Below are positions 45,465-55,379 of a DNA stretch of 64,000 nucleotides, piece by piece. Position 1 is the first letter of the stretch, and each line of letters opens with the position of its first letter. Source of the stretch: Bacteroidia bacterium (GTDB lineage Bacteria; Bacteroidota; Bacteroidia; Cytophagales; Cyclobacteriaceae); assembly GCA_030426345.1 (NCBI GenBank), contig JAUHYU010000003.1, positions 1 to 64,000 of the forward strand, in the 5' to 3' direction. The notes beneath the pieces are model-generated. The model ran no database searches. It worked only from the letters and a program-made list of their open reading frames with translations, and had not been told where the DNA came from. The position numbers and the translations under genes are program-made.

Positions 45465-45579
45465 CCAGTTATCTGAAAAAGCACGTAGTCATTTGTATCT
45501 GATCAATGAGTTGTACACGAGAATTAATAATTGTTCTTTTGCTGACATTTCCTTTTATACCAAAATCAATTCTTTGCAA

Positions 45580-46284
45580 ATGAATGAAATTCAGGCTCCA
45601 GCTATATTTGTTATAATTCCCGCGTTCAACGAGCAAAATGCAGTTTGCAATGTTGTTTCGGAAATTCCCAAAAATTTGGTAAAGGAAATAATTGTGGTCA
45701 ACAACGGCTCAACGGACAATACAGTGGAGCAGGCGATTTCCTGTGGGGCAACTGTACTCGACGAACCAAGAAAAGGATATGGAAATGCTTGCCTCAAGGG
45801 GATCGAATATCTAAATGGAAAACCCGTTAAAGACCATGATATTGTGGTATTTATTGATGCTGATTATTCAGATTACCCTGCGGAAATGCCTAAATTAGTG
45901 GAGCCAATTCTAAAAAAACAGGCAGACATGGTAATCGGCTCAAGAGCATTGGGACAAAAGGAAAAGGGGGCGATGACTCCGCAACAAATATTTGGCAATT
46001 GGTTAGCGACCACCCTTCTTCGGGTTTTATACAAAGTGGAATTTACTGACCTAGGGCCATTTAGGGCTATTCGCTTTGCGCAATTGATGCAGGTCGACAT
46101 GAAAGATAAGACCTATGGTTGGACGGTCGAAATGCAGTTGAAAGCTGCCAAAAAGGGTCTAAAATCCATGGAAGTTCCGGTAGATTACCGACGCAGAATT
46201 GGTCAGTCAAAAGTGTCGGGAACGGTGAAAGGAACTATTATGGCAGGGTATAAAATTTTGTGGACAATCGTAAAGTACTTATGA
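45580..46284 (+). CDS. family 2 glycosyltransferase (dolichyl-phosphate-mannose-synthase-like)
   Basis: About 234 residues from the ATG at 45580 (MNEIQAPAIFVIIPAFNEQN). An in-frame start at 45493 would add 29 non-conserved residues. GT2 features are VIIPAFNE at 11-18, NNGSTDNT, and the metal-binding VFIDADYSD with DAD at 93-95; GWTVEMQLKAA and YRRRIGQSKVSGT match the acceptor side of DPM1/UndPP-type enzymes. It lacks membrane helices. Its stop overlaps the start of the next gene (ATGA), which encodes an integral-membrane GT-C-like protein, so the pair may make and then use a polyprenyl-phosphate sugar. Confidence 0.9.
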   Translation: MNEIQAPAIFVIIPAFNEQNAVCNVVSEIPKNLVKEIIVVNNGSTDNTVEQAISCGATVLDEPRKGYGNACLKGIEYLNGKPVKDHDIVVFIDADYSDYPAEMPKLVEPILKKQADMVIGSRALGQKEKGAMTPQQIFGNWLATTLLRVLYKVEFTDLGPFRAIRFAQLMQVDMKDKTYGWTVEMQLKAAKKGLKSMEVPVDYRRRIGQSKVSGTVKGTIMAGYKILWTIVKYL

Positions 46285-47666
46285 GTTTCCGGGGAATAAT
46301 TTCAGATTTAATAGCCCTCAGACCAGGGCAAATGTCATCCTTTGTATTGGCGTTCATGTCGATAGTGCTCTATGCGCAAATTGCCTTTTATACTCCAAGA
46401 ACAGATACTTTCACACTGTTGGGCAGCTACGCTATTTTGTTTTTGCTGTACTTGATTTTGACAAAGTCGGTATTGAGTTTTAATTTTCTTTTGGCATTTG
46501 GCATTGGTTTTCGATTGATTTTTGTGTTTTCCATTCCGAGTTTGTCCGATGATTTTTATCGATTTTTTTGGGATGGAATTTTGGTTAATAATCAGATAAA
46601 TCCTTTTCTCTACCTCCCTAGAGAAATCATGGAAAATCCATCTATTACCATTGCTGCTCTCGATGCGAATCTTTTCGCTGCGTTGAATTCCCCGGATTAC
46701 CATACTGTTTATCCCCCAGTGTGTCAGTTTATATTTTGGGTTTCGGCAATTCTAGGCAAAGAGGATTTGACATCTGCGGTCATGGTCATGAAAATCTTTA
46801 TGCTGCTCATGGAGATTGGGTCTATTATTTTAATTATAAAACTACTGAAAATCCATAAGCTTAAAAGAGAGCTGGCTTTACTTTATATATTGAACCCACT
46901 GGTGACCATAGAGTTAGTTGGGAATATACACTTTGAGGCTTTTTTGATATTTTTTGTGTTGTTGTCAGTTTATTTGCTTAAAAAAAACAAATTGGCTTTT
47001 GGGGCAATGTCGTTTGCACTTGCTATCGCTTCAAAATTGACACCGATATTGATGCTTCCATTTTTTCTTCGGAGGTTGAAGCTAAAAAAAGCCATGGTTT
47101 TTTATGCAATTACACTTATTCTGGTAGGGGTTGCTTTTGTGCCTTTCATGGGAACTACACAATTCAGTGGTTTATCCTCCAGCATCGGACTATATTTTGC
47201 CAAGTTCGAGTTTAATGCTAGCATATTTTACATCATTCGGGAAATTGGTTTTTGGCTGAAGGGCTACAATGTCATCCAGACTGCCGGTATGTGGTTGGCT
47301 TTTTTTACAGTTGTGATTGTTGTGTTTATCAGCCTGCAGGAAAATCTCAAAAAGCAAAATATACCTGGGGTTTTACTCTGGGCATTGTTTATATATTTTG
47401 CTCTTGCAACTATTGTGCACCCATGGTATGCTGTTCCTTTGGTGGTTTTTTGCTTGTTTACAAAGTATCGTTTCCCTATTATTTGGTCATTTTTTGTCTT
47501 CCTTTCTTATGCAGGGTACAGTGTTGAGGGGTTTCAAGAAAATACGTTTGTGCTCATTGTCGAATATCTTGCTGTATATGGCGTGATGGTGTATGAGTTA
47601 TGGAAAAACAATGATTTAATCATATTGAAAAATCCATTGCCTGAGATTTTGGATTCAAAAAATTAG
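46281..47666 (+). CDS. integral-membrane GT-C-fold glycosyltransferase-like protein (GT87/mannosyltransferase type)
   Basis: About 461 residues with 10-12 membrane helices. The start at 46281 is taken from the ATGA overlap with the preceding gene. SDDFYRFFWDGILVNNQINPFLY near residues 85-110 carries the acidic pair of the GT-C active site, and YHTVYPPVCQFIFW and LYILNPLVTIELVGNIHFEAF follow the GT87/polyprenol-phosphate mannosyltransferase pattern. It probably transfers a sugar from a polyprenyl-phosphate donor to a glycan or lipid on the periplasmic side. Substrate not known. It converges with the esterase gene, 8 bases away. Confidence 0.82.
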   Translation: MSFRGIISDLIALRPGQMSSFVLAFMSIVLYAQIAFYTPRTDTFTLLGSYAILFLLYLILTKSVLSFNFLLAFGIGFRLIFVFSIPSLSDDFYRFFWDGILVNNQINPFLYLPREIMENPSITIAALDANLFAALNSPDYHTVYPPVCQFIFWVSAILGKEDLTSAVMVMKIFMLLMEIGSIILIIKLLKIHKLKRELALLYILNPLVTIELVGNIHFEAFLIFFVLLSVYLLKKNKLAFGAMSFALAIASKLTPILMLPFFLRRLKLKKAMVFYAITLILVGVAFVPFMGTTQFSGLSSSIGLYFAKFEFNASIFYIIREIGFWLKGYNVIQTAGMWLAFFTVVIVVFISLQENLKKQNIPGVLLWALFIYFALATIVHPWYAVPLVVFCLFTKYRFPIIWSFFVFLSYAGYSVEGFQENTFVLIVEYLAVYGVMVYELWKNNDLIILKNPLPEILDSKN

Positions 47667-47674
47667 CCCATTTT

Positions 47675-48988
47675 TCATTTGAATTGCTCTAAAAGCCATT
47701 GTTTTTTCATCTCGCGTTGCTCGGAATACGTAAAGTGTCCGGTATCCTGAAATAAGTGGATTTCCTTTGGGGCATGTATCACGTTGTAGGCAGAATACAT
47801 GGATGTGGGAGGGCAGGTTTGGTCATTAAATCCCCATGAATACCAACCTTTTTGTGATACCTTTCTTGCAAAATTGACTACGTCATAATACAATGCAGTT
47901 TCGATTTTATCTTCCTTTTGGTTTGAGGTGTTGTCAGGATTAAATATATGTGGCCATCCTCCTGCTCGTCCTTGGAGGTAGCCGCTCATGTCGCTGAGCG
48001 CCGGATAAAATGCAGCCAGATATTTTATCCTTTTGTCTAATCCCGCAGTGATAATAGATAGTGCGCCACCTTGGCTTCCCCCAGTTACAGCAAGGTTGTA
48101 ACCATCGTATTCCGGCAAACTTGCGATGAAATCGACAGCGCGTACGCATCCGAGATACACACGTTTGTAATAATACTTGTCTTTGTCATCTAAGCCCATT
48201 TCCCAATATTTATCCAAGGCACCGTAGCGAAGATTGTTATAAACATAAGGCTCCAAATTGACCGGAATTCCATGAATGCCAATTTGAAAGGAGATAATTC
48301 CTTCTTCTGCCAAATCAATTCTCCCATAATACGGTCGAACTCCCGCCCCCGGGACTTCCAAAACTGCTGGGTAAATTCCTTCTTCTTTTGGTTTGCATAG
48401 AATACCATAAATACGCGACCCCTTTTTGTAGTTTTGGAGACTTACGTGATACACATTTACCTTTTCCGTGCATCGTTCGGGGAGTAATGTCATCTTCACA
48501 TCCATCGGGATTTCCTTATTTTTTTTGATGCTATTTTCCCAAAAGGAACTAAAATCAATCGGCATGTCGGCAGTAGGTTGGATGCGCTCAGGGGCGAATG
48601 CTGCCGTGGCTATATTGCTGTATTTTTTTCCATCGATGGTTGCATCAACCCTACACCTCAAAAAGCCCGGAATATCCATGGTTCCTCCAAGGATCATGGT
48701 TTCGCTGCTTTTTAGAGTAAGCGTTTCTTCTTTGACGGGATCCATTTTTTCGAATCCAACCGTATAGCGAATTTCAATGTCTTTGAGCGGATTGCCATAT
48801 TTGAGTATGCTTACATTGAACTTTACCTCTTCGCCGATTTCATAAATCCAGTCTTCATGATCTGGGGCAATATTGATTGTGACAAGGTCATGCCGCTGTT
48901 GGGCCAAGATTGCGGGTGCTTCAAGGCAAATCAAAAAGATCAGCAATGTGGCCGAGAATTTGGAAGGGTGAAAAGGTCGTATATACAT
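47675..48988 (-). CDS. secreted acetylxylan esterase / cephalosporin-C deacetylase family (AXE1)
   Basis: 437 residues with a signal sequence (LLIFLICLEAPAILA). An N-terminal beta domain (~30-140) precedes the AXE1 alpha/beta-hydrolase. The nucleophile Ser is in VTGGSQGGALS, the catalytic Asp is probably in WGFNDQTCPP and the His in FQDTGHFTYS; YLAAFYPALSDMSGYLQGRAGGWPH is typical of the family. AXE1 enzymes remove acetyl groups from xylan and oligosaccharides. Copies of the dispersed word occur in the coding sequence (about 48660). There are no xylanase genes alongside, though GH31 and GH2 genes are in the window. Confidence 0.92.
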   Translation of the reverse strand: MYIRPFHPSKFSATLLIFLICLEAPAILAQQRHDLVTINIAPDHEDWIYEIGEEVKFNVSILKYGNPLKDIEIRYTVGFEKMDPVKEETLTLKSSETMILGGTMDIPGFLRCRVDATIDGKKYSNIATAAFAPERIQPTADMPIDFSSFWENSIKKNKEIPMDVKMTLLPERCTEKVNVYHVSLQNYKKGSRIYGILCKPKEEGIYPAVLEVPGAGVRPYYGRIDLAEEGIISFQIGIHGIPVNLEPYVYNNLRYGALDKYWEMGLDDKDKYYYKRVYLGCVRAVDFIASLPEYDGYNLAVTGGSQGGALSIITAGLDKRIKYLAAFYPALSDMSGYLQGRAGGWPHIFNPDNTSNQKEDKIETALYYDVVNFARKVSQKGWYSWGFNDQTCPPTSMYSAYNVIHAPKEIHLFQDTGHFTYSEQREMKKQWLLEQFK

Positions 48989-49103
48989 GGTTTTTTACAT
49001 CAGGGAATCTTCTGAAATGTAAAAATATACTTTTTTACCTAAGATGCTAAATGCTCCTCCGTGGGAAAGTGGTGCTAGGCATGCACAGGGAATGGAGTTA
49101 GAA

Positions 49104-49691
49104 CTACTCGCCGATCATTTCCTCTACTTTGGCCATTTTTTCTTCTGTGTATTTCCCGGAAGTAGCATAAATTATCTTGCCGTTTTCATCCAATACGAAA
49201 AAATAAGGAATATCTTTTTGTTGGAAATCCAGGGCTTCTTTGAACGGTTTTAGTTTTCCTCTATAAAACAGCACACTCGGGATAAGCCTAGGATCCAGCT
49301 TTTTCAAAGCTTGTTTTTTAGCAGTTTTAGTTGCTGCAGTTTTGATGCCTGTAAACATTGGCACAAAGTAAGCATTTACATCGTATGTTGTTTCTGCAAA
49401 TAGCAAGCCTGTTTGCGTGGTTGGTTTGTGGATAAATTTCCAAAATATGGGTTCCATCCATGAGTTGAGGTCACCTTCTGATTTTTTAGAAAATGCCAGC
49501 CCGAGTAACGTGTATTTCCCCTTGGTATCTTTTGGCAATTCTAATTCTTTGCCATCTGCTGTGGAGGTCTCCATGGTGGGAAAAGTATTTCCAATCACCT
49601 GTGCGACAGAAGATATGGAAAAAATAGAAATTAATACAAATGCAGGAATTATTCGGAAGATGAAGATGTTCATAGTGATTTTCGTTTTCAA
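49104..49691 (-). CDS. exported thioredoxin-fold-like protein without CxxC
   Basis: 195 residues with signal peptide (IPAFVLISIFSISSVAQ). The mature part starts GNTFPTMETSTADGKELELP, followed by GKYTLLGLAFSKKSEGDLNSW and, near the C-terminus, IPYFFVLDENGKIIYATSG, a thioredoxin/peroxiredoxin-like strand order. The usual CxxC is absent, so redox activity is unlikely. The LAFSKKSEGDLNSWMEPI stretch reminded me of ATP10-like assembly factors, but this is weak. The 313-base gap upstream (49692-50004) holds no recognisable gene. Confidence 0.65.
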   Translation of the reverse strand: MKTKITMNIFIFRIIPAFVLISIFSISSVAQVIGNTFPTMETSTADGKELELPKDTKGKYTLLGLAFSKKSEGDLNSWMEPIFWKFIHKPTTQTGLLFAETTYDVNAYFVPMFTGIKTAATKTAKKQALKKLDPRLIPSVLFYRGKLKPFKEALDFQQKDIPYFFVLDENGKIIYATSGKYTEEKMAKVEEMIGE

Positions 49692-50004
49692 GTCGAAAGA
49701 TCAAAAATCCTTCCAGTTTTCACAATTAATTACTGCGGCTAAATAATGCAAACATAACTGGTGTACTGAATTGCAAATAAAATAGTACATATTTGAGGTC
49801 TGATGAAATGTGCACAGCCACTGTTTTTCATCAATTCGTACCTCTCCTTTTCGCCCCCAATTTATTAATCGAACTCAGGCTTAAAGTATTCCATATCGAT
49901 AGAGACTGGTATAAAACGGCCAAATCCAAAGACAAAACCATGTTAATCAGTGATATATAATACATGCCATGAGTATTATTGTATATAAGTGCTAATTTTA
50001 ACAA

Positions 50005-50988
50005 ATGTCCTTCTTGCATAACGTTATAAATGTTGGGGTGATGGATTCCAACGATTTTAAGAACAATCGGGGAATAGTGATATCAAACTATATCTCGCTC
50101 TTACTCTGTTTTGCAGTATCGATCGTTTTTACCATTAAATACTTTTTTGTGGAGTATAACCCCTATGGGTTAAGTACATACTTTTATCTTGCTGGGATTA
50201 TCTTGTTCATCATACCAATTCTACTCAATCTATTATCTCGTACTATTGCTGCTCGAATGATATTATGTCTTGGCTCCATAGTTTATGTTTGGTGCTTTTT
50301 TATCGATAGGATGATGGTGATACCCATCGTCGAAACAACCTTGTACGATGGCTTAAGGATTTATCTGTTAGCCTTAAGTATTATCCCTTTCTTGATTTTT
50401 AATAGCAGGAATTACCCTGTGCAATTATTTTTCGTGTTTGCAGTGACGTTATCGTCATTTATTTTTTTCGAAGAAATCCTAGGTTTGGCAGGTGTTAATA
50501 ATGCGCAACGTGGTTTTTCTGAAAAGGACTATAGCTTTATGCAAACAAGAACATTTGTTGCGTATTTGGTCATTGCAGGGGAATGCTTCTTTTTTCAAAG
50601 AGTACTCAATCAGTCGGACGACTTTAACCAAAAAATACAAAGTGATTTGCAACTCAAGTCTGCGGAGAGCAAAGCAAGAAATACTTCACTTGTTTTTGAG
50701 CAAAAAAAGCTACACAAGGCCAATGAACATCTCGAGGAGCTTGTTAAAAAGAAAACATACGAGATTGAACTTCAAAACGATAAACTAAGGCATTACGCTT
50801 ACATGAATTCGTATGAGATACGGAAACCTGTCGGAAACTTAGTTCACTTGATTGAGCAAACGAAACAAGGTCAGGACATGGACTATCCAGAATTGTTCGA
50901 CGATATAAAAAGCAGAACAAATGAGGTGGAAAAGATTATCAGTCAGATTTCCAAGGAACTAAACGATATAGATTACCATGGAATTTAA
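50005..50988 (+). CDS. multi-pass membrane protein ending in a HisKA-like domain with Tyr in place of the phospho-accepting His
   Basis: 327 residues. About six hydrophobic segments (residues ~28-200) are followed by a coiled coil (~205-260). The final helix pair starts HYAYMNSYEIRKPVGNLVHL, which lines up with the histidine-kinase H-box (S-H-E-L-R-x-P). At the phospho-acceptor position it has Tyr270. The protein ends about 55 residues later with no HATPase domain. It is a paralogue of the next gene; both share the opening pattern NVI...D..(F)..RG(I/V)I..NYISLLL. It cannot be a working kinase; it may dimerise with its partner or another kinase. Function inferred only. Confidence 0.72.
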   Translation: MSFLHNVINVGVMDSNDFKNNRGIVISNYISLLLCFAVSIVFTIKYFFVEYNPYGLSTYFYLAGIILFIIPILLNLLSRTIAARMILCLGSIVYVWCFFIDRMMVIPIVETTLYDGLRIYLLALSIIPFLIFNSRNYPVQLFFVFAVTLSSFIFFEEILGLAGVNNAQRGFSEKDYSFMQTRTFVAYLVIAGECFFFQRVLNQSDDFNQKIQSDLQLKSAESKARNTSLVFEQKKLHKANEHLEELVKKKTYEIELQNDKLRHYAYMNSYEIRKPVGNLVHLIEQTKQGQDMDYPELFDDIKSRTNEVEKIISQISKELNDIDYHGI

Positions 50989-51030
50989 AGGCATTATCAT
51001 AACATTGGAGCTTATCAAATCGGCAAATAG

Positions 51031-52023
51031 ATGAGCATTTTAAATAAGATTATTTATAGCGGAATTCAAGATTCGTTTTATTTTCAGCGAAAGCGAGGAG
51101 TAATCATTGCCAATTATATTTCACTTTTGCTGAGCAGTTTAATCTTATTGGCGTACACCGTCGATTTGATTCCGTTATTAAATATAGAAAGGTTACTATC
51201 AACAGGAGACTTATTCAAGGGGTTATTTATTTTCTTGACTCCGGTTCTGATCAATAGATTCTCTCTGACTACTTTGAGCCGTATGTGGTTATGTGTGGGT
51301 TCTATGGGGTTTTTCTGGTTTGTTTTTGTAGATCACATGATGGGACTTGAGGTAGTGGAATCTAGTGTTTACGATAGTCTTAGGATTTATTTATTGGCAA
51401 CGAGTGCCATCCCGTTTTTGCTCTTTGACAAAGGCAGTTGGCCATTCTTTTTAATCATTATTCTCTTGACTTTTTTATCTCATCTCTTTTTCGACAATAT
51501 TTTGAACATGTTGGGGGTGGGTCATAGCCAGAAGGGTGTGCCTGGAGCAGATTACCTGAGTATGAAATTAAGGGCAGTGGTTGGTTATATCGTGATCGGT
51601 GGCGGAAGTTTTATTTTTCAGTTGATCATATATCAAAATGACCAAGCCAATATTAAAATCCTTGGTGAGCTAAATGACAAATCTGAAGAAATCGAAAAAG
51701 ACAATCAAGAATTGTTGGTCACCAAAGACCTACTCAATGAGATCAATCAAAATCTAGAGCAAATCGTAAATAAAAAAACTGTGGATGTGGTGCTGCAAAA
51801 CAAAGAATTGTTTAAGTATGCTCATATCAATGCTCATCATGTGCGCGGCCCTCTAGCCAGGTTGCTTGGATTATTGCAACTTACTGATATGGATAAGAAC
51901 GTGGATTATCCTGTGTTTTTGACTATGGTAGAAAAGGAAGTCAGGGAGATTGATGATGTGCTTCAAGAATTGTCAGAAGATTTGAAAAAGAAGAAAAATC
52001 ATGTTTCCAAAGGATCAATTTAG
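51031..52023 (+). CDS. multi-pass membrane protein ending in a HisKA-only domain that keeps the His
   Basis: 330 residues, the tandem paralogue of the preceding gene 42 bases upstream. It has the same six-segment membrane domain (GVIIANYISLLLSSL, DSLRIYLLATSAIPFLLF), a coiled coil (~205-258), then FKYAHINAHHVRGPLARLLGL, where His269 sits at the H-box position. The protein stops about 60 residues later, with no ATP-binding domain. It could be phosphorylated by another kinase or act as a phosphotransfer or dimerisation partner. I know of HisKA-only proteins in Bacteroidota but not their role. Confidence 0.75.
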   Translation: MSILNKIIYSGIQDSFYFQRKRGVIIANYISLLLSSLILLAYTVDLIPLLNIERLLSTGDLFKGLFIFLTPVLINRFSLTTLSRMWLCVGSMGFFWFVFVDHMMGLEVVESSVYDSLRIYLLATSAIPFLLFDKGSWPFFLIIILLTFLSHLFFDNILNMLGVGHSQKGVPGADYLSMKLRAVVGYIVIGGGSFIFQLIIYQNDQANIKILGELNDKSEEIEKDNQELLVTKDLLNEINQNLEQIVNKKTVDVVLQNKELFKYAHINAHHVRGPLARLLGLLQLTDMDKNVDYPVFLTMVEKEVREIDDVLQELSEDLKKKKNHVSKGSI

Positions 52024-52067
52024 AGTTGAGTCTAATCTTGCTCTTTTGAAAAATAGCTATTTTTTCA

Positions 52068-52772
52068 TCACAATTTCTTATACCAAATGTCCTTAAACTG
52101 CACGAGCATCGGTTTCCCGGAATGGAGTTGAAGGGCCAATAACCCTGAAGCATCTGATTGGGCTGTGTCGTTGTCGATAACTTCAGCCATCAGCTTTCCA
52201 TTTACATAAAGTGTCAGTTTGTTGCCTTTGCAGATGAGGTGGTATTCGTGCCATTCCCCAAGCTTGAAATGGGCATCGACCCGCGCCTCTGGGATTTTGG
52301 TTGTTGTCGCCTCGCCTTTTTCGTTGAAGATTGTGCGCTCTCCGCGCCATGCCAAAGTATGTCGACCAAATTCATCATACAACCTTACAAGCCAATCTGT
52401 CTGCGTGTTGTTATCCACTTGATAGCCTTTGCAATCGTCACCTTCGTAGTGCTCGCTGCGGAATTGAAAACCGCCATTTACATTGTGGTCACTCACTAGC
52501 CTATGCTTTAATTTTAGCTCAAAATCCGTCATTTTTCCATGACTGCTAAAAAGATATTGGTTGTCTTCACACGGCTTATCATCCGTGATCCGAGCAGTGA
52601 TTGCACCATCTTCCACAGTCCACCAGCTCATATCGGCCGTTGTCCAACCTTTTAGCGTTTTTCCATTGAACAATGATTTGAAACCCTTTTCAGGCTTTGC
52701 TTTCTTTTGAGCGATTCCTGAAACTGGGTACAGGAGAACAAAAAGCACTGGAATAATTAGAAACTGTTTCAT
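52068..52772 (-). CDS. secreted DUF1080 (3-keto-disaccharide hydrolase) protein
   Basis: 234 residues with signal peptide (FLIIPVLFVLLYPVSGIAQ). The DUF1080 concanavalin-type fold starts FKSLFNGKTLKGWT and contains SHGKMTDFELKLKHRL, NGGFQFRSEHYEG, GYQVDN and EWHEYHLICKGNKLTLYVNG in the usual order. The family includes enzymes acting on 3-keto-glycosides and many secreted proteins of unknown activity. It is 40 bases upstream of the stop of the TonB-type receptor on the same strand and may form an operon with it. Confidence 0.92.
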   Translation of the reverse strand: MKQFLIIPVLFVLLYPVSGIAQKKAKPEKGFKSLFNGKTLKGWTTADMSWWTVEDGAITARITDDKPCEDNQYLFSSHGKMTDFELKLKHRLVSDHNVNGGFQFRSEHYEGDDCKGYQVDNNTQTDWLVRLYDEFGRHTLAWRGERTIFNEKGEATTTKIPEARVDAHFKLGEWHEYHLICKGNKLTLYVNGKLMAEVIDNDTAQSDASGLLALQLHSGKPMLVQFKDIWYKKL

Positions 52773-52812
52773 GGGTTTTTAATGGTTTTTAGTGATCTTT
52801 TTTCTTCTTTGT

Positions 52813-55251
52813 CTAATGCCCAGACCCCTCAAACAAATCATCTGTGCCCGCAGCACCTTCATCTTTTTTCTGGGCCAGGCGATTGAAACGATAGGTGAGG
52901 TTCAAAACAAAAAGTGGGGATTTAGGATTGACCTTGGTGAAGGACTCCACACCATACCCTGTTTGTTCATTATAATATTTTGCTGTGGCAAATACGTCGC
53001 TTACAGCCAGATTGGCTGTAAGTTTTCTGTTAAAAAACTGTTGCTGTGCTGAAAAATTCACATAGTAAAACGCATCGCGAACACCCTGTGTACTTACCGA
53101 TGGTCCGACATAATTTCCATCCAACTGAAGGCGTGTATTTTTGCCCAAAGGAAAGCTGTTCGACAATCTTGTTTGCCAATTAAGACTTTCGTCATCTACC
53201 CCCGGAACTTTGTAAATACTTTCTATTCTATAATTGAATAAATTACCCGAAAAATTGATCGTCCACCATGGCTGAATGTTGATAAGCGTCATCAACTCTA
53301 TGCCCAGGGAATAATCCTCGCCCACATTCGATATGGAATCTAGTGTGACATTTGGCTCGTATACCGTTCTGATGCGTTCTATTTTGTCTTTTTTTAACCT
53401 ATAGTAAGCCTCTAGCGAAAAGAAATTTTCATTGAAATCTTTTTGATATCCCAGTTCAAATGAATTGACATATTCGGGTCTTACGTGGGGGTTTCCTGTT
53501 CTCGCTGTGTATGAATCTGCAAAGGTCACATAGGGTTCCATGAAGTAAAGTGCCGGCCGAACCGTCCTTCGGGAGTAACTCGTGGAAAGCGAATTGTCAT
53601 TGCCGAGCGCATAGGTGAAATGCCCCGATGGGAATAGCTCCACACGATCTTCAATATGCTCGGCCCAAGCTTCCGAACTTTCCAGTACCCTGTGGGTATA
53701 TTCTGTTCTTAGCCCTACTTGATACCCAAGGTTGCCCAGCTTGCTGCTGTAGATGCCATACAGAGATTGTATACTTCGAAGGAATCTGTAAACACTGTAA
53801 TAATCATCTCTAAAATAAAACTCTCCGGTTTCCGCATTGTAGTCATTCATGCCATAGTCGCCGTCTTCTATGTACAGATAATACTGATAGCCGGCTTCCA
53901 GTTTTCCGCCGGATTTAGGCAGCGGTTTTACGTAATCCAGTTTTCCTCTTACGGTCACGCGATATTCTTCTTCCCATGAGCGTTGGCCGTCGTGCTGGAA
54001 TGTTCCTTCTGTCAGGTCATTTTCAAAATACTCCATGCTGTAGCCATAAGTGCCAAATAACGACCCCGTAAGGGAGTGCCCAGTTTCCTTGAATGGATGG
54101 CTAAATCCAATACTTCCAGTGATGAAATCCTCATTCAAATCTTTATAATCATAACTATCAAATTCATGGTTTTCAAACACATTTTCATCCGTTGTTTGAA
54201 TTTCGGAAAAGCCAAGGTTGCCAGTGTATCCGCTGCCGCGATCACCAGCCTCCAAGTCGACCATGATAGAAGTCTTATTTGCTGTATACTCAAATCCTCC
54301 TCGAATGGCAGTACGATATGATCGGCCAATTCGTAAACCTTCTGATGTCGCGTCATAGATGGTGTCTTCTACCTCGGTTTGCTTGAATTGAGTGAAGTTC
54401 CCTTTCCGGTAATGGGTCATCTTGGTGCCTCCGATGTACCACTGCATGTTATCCTTTTTTAGGGAAACCAATAGATCAAGATTGTAGGATTCTACAGAGC
54501 TTCCCATCAAGTTGAGTAAGGCATTCAATCCTCTTTGTTTTACCTTTTTGGTAATCACATTGATGATGCCGGCGGTTCCTTCTGCATCATATCTTGCCGA
54601 TGGATTGGTGATGACTTCAATGTTTTCAATCTGCGATACCGGCAATTGTTCTAAAGCCTCTCTGCCACTTAGCAGGCTAGGTTTTCCGTCAATGAGCACT
54701 GTGAAATTACTACTGCCACGAAGGGCTACATTGCCTTCAATATCAACCGTTACCGACGGTATATTGATTAACGCATCTATGGCCGTACCACCTGCGGCAC
54801 TCAGGTTTTGGCTCACATCGATCACTTTCTTATCTACCTGATATGAGATAGAATTTCGCTTGGCTGTCACCTCAATATCTTCCAGTTGCTTGGCAGAAGG
54901 AACAATCTTTATTTCTCCCAAATTAGTTTTTGCTTTGGATGCCGTGAGCTGAATGTCGGAAATGATTTTCTTTTGGTATCCTACAAATGCTATTTCCAAA
55001 TAATATGTACCATAAGCTAATTTGGACAAGGTGAACTTTCCGCCATTTTCGGCAATGACGCCAGAGGCAAGCGTAGAATCTTCTTTGTTGAACAGCGCAA
55101 TTGTTGCATAATCTAGTTTAGCTCCGCTTTTATTGTCAACGACGGCACCGGATATTGTCCCGTTGTTTTTTTGAGCAGGGTTTTGGGCAGTTAGACAATG
55201 AACACCCAACAAGCCAAAAAGTAATAAGCAAAGGAATTTTCTCATTTTCAA
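52813..55251 (-). CDS. TonB-dependent receptor-like outer-membrane protein with carboxypeptidase-type N-domain
   Basis: 812 residues with signal peptide (LLLFGLLGVHCLTAQ). The carboxypeptidase-like regulatory domain (~28-115) begins NGTISGAVVDNKSGAKLDYA. A plug domain follows (INIPSVTVDIEGNVALRGSS, VLIDGKPSLLSG, ITNPSARYDAEGTAGIINVITKK), then a large beta-barrel of the outer-membrane family-3 type. The LIDGKPS and NPSARYDAEG motifs are those of the Bacteroidota outer membrane beta-barrel family, which differs from SusC. There is no SusD partner. The substrate is unknown. The C-terminus carries a charged tail after NLTYRFNRLAQKK. Confidence 0.92.
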   Translation of the reverse strand: MKMRKFLCLLLFGLLGVHCLTAQNPAQKNNGTISGAVVDNKSGAKLDYATIALFNKEDSTLASGVIAENGGKFTLSKLAYGTYYLEIAFVGYQKKIISDIQLTASKAKTNLGEIKIVPSAKQLEDIEVTAKRNSISYQVDKKVIDVSQNLSAAGGTAIDALINIPSVTVDIEGNVALRGSSNFTVLIDGKPSLLSGREALEQLPVSQIENIEVITNPSARYDAEGTAGIINVITKKVKQRGLNALLNLMGSSVESYNLDLLVSLKKDNMQWYIGGTKMTHYRKGNFTQFKQTEVEDTIYDATSEGLRIGRSYRTAIRGGFEYTANKTSIMVDLEAGDRGSGYTGNLGFSEIQTTDENVFENHEFDSYDYKDLNEDFITGSIGFSHPFKETGHSLTGSLFGTYGYSMEYFENDLTEGTFQHDGQRSWEEEYRVTVRGKLDYVKPLPKSGGKLEAGYQYYLYIEDGDYGMNDYNAETGEFYFRDDYYSVYRFLRSIQSLYGIYSSKLGNLGYQVGLRTEYTHRVLESSEAWAEHIEDRVELFPSGHFTYALGNDNSLSTSYSRRTVRPALYFMEPYVTFADSYTARTGNPHVRPEYVNSFELGYQKDFNENFFSLEAYYRLKKDKIERIRTVYEPNVTLDSISNVGEDYSLGIELMTLINIQPWWTINFSGNLFNYRIESIYKVPGVDDESLNWQTRLSNSFPLGKNTRLQLDGNYVGPSVSTQGVRDAFYYVNFSAQQQFFNRKLTANLAVSDVFATAKYYNEQTGYGVESFTKVNPKSPLFVLNLTYRFNRLAQKKDEGAAGTDDLFEGSGH

Positions 55252-55379
55252 TAAAAAATTGTGGGTTTAGCCATGCAAGATAATAAGACAGGTTTGTAGT
55301 GCCAATAAACATAATACTATGATGTGGAATAGTTCGTGGTGTTGGACCTGGAACTTGAATTGATCAAAATGTCCATACT

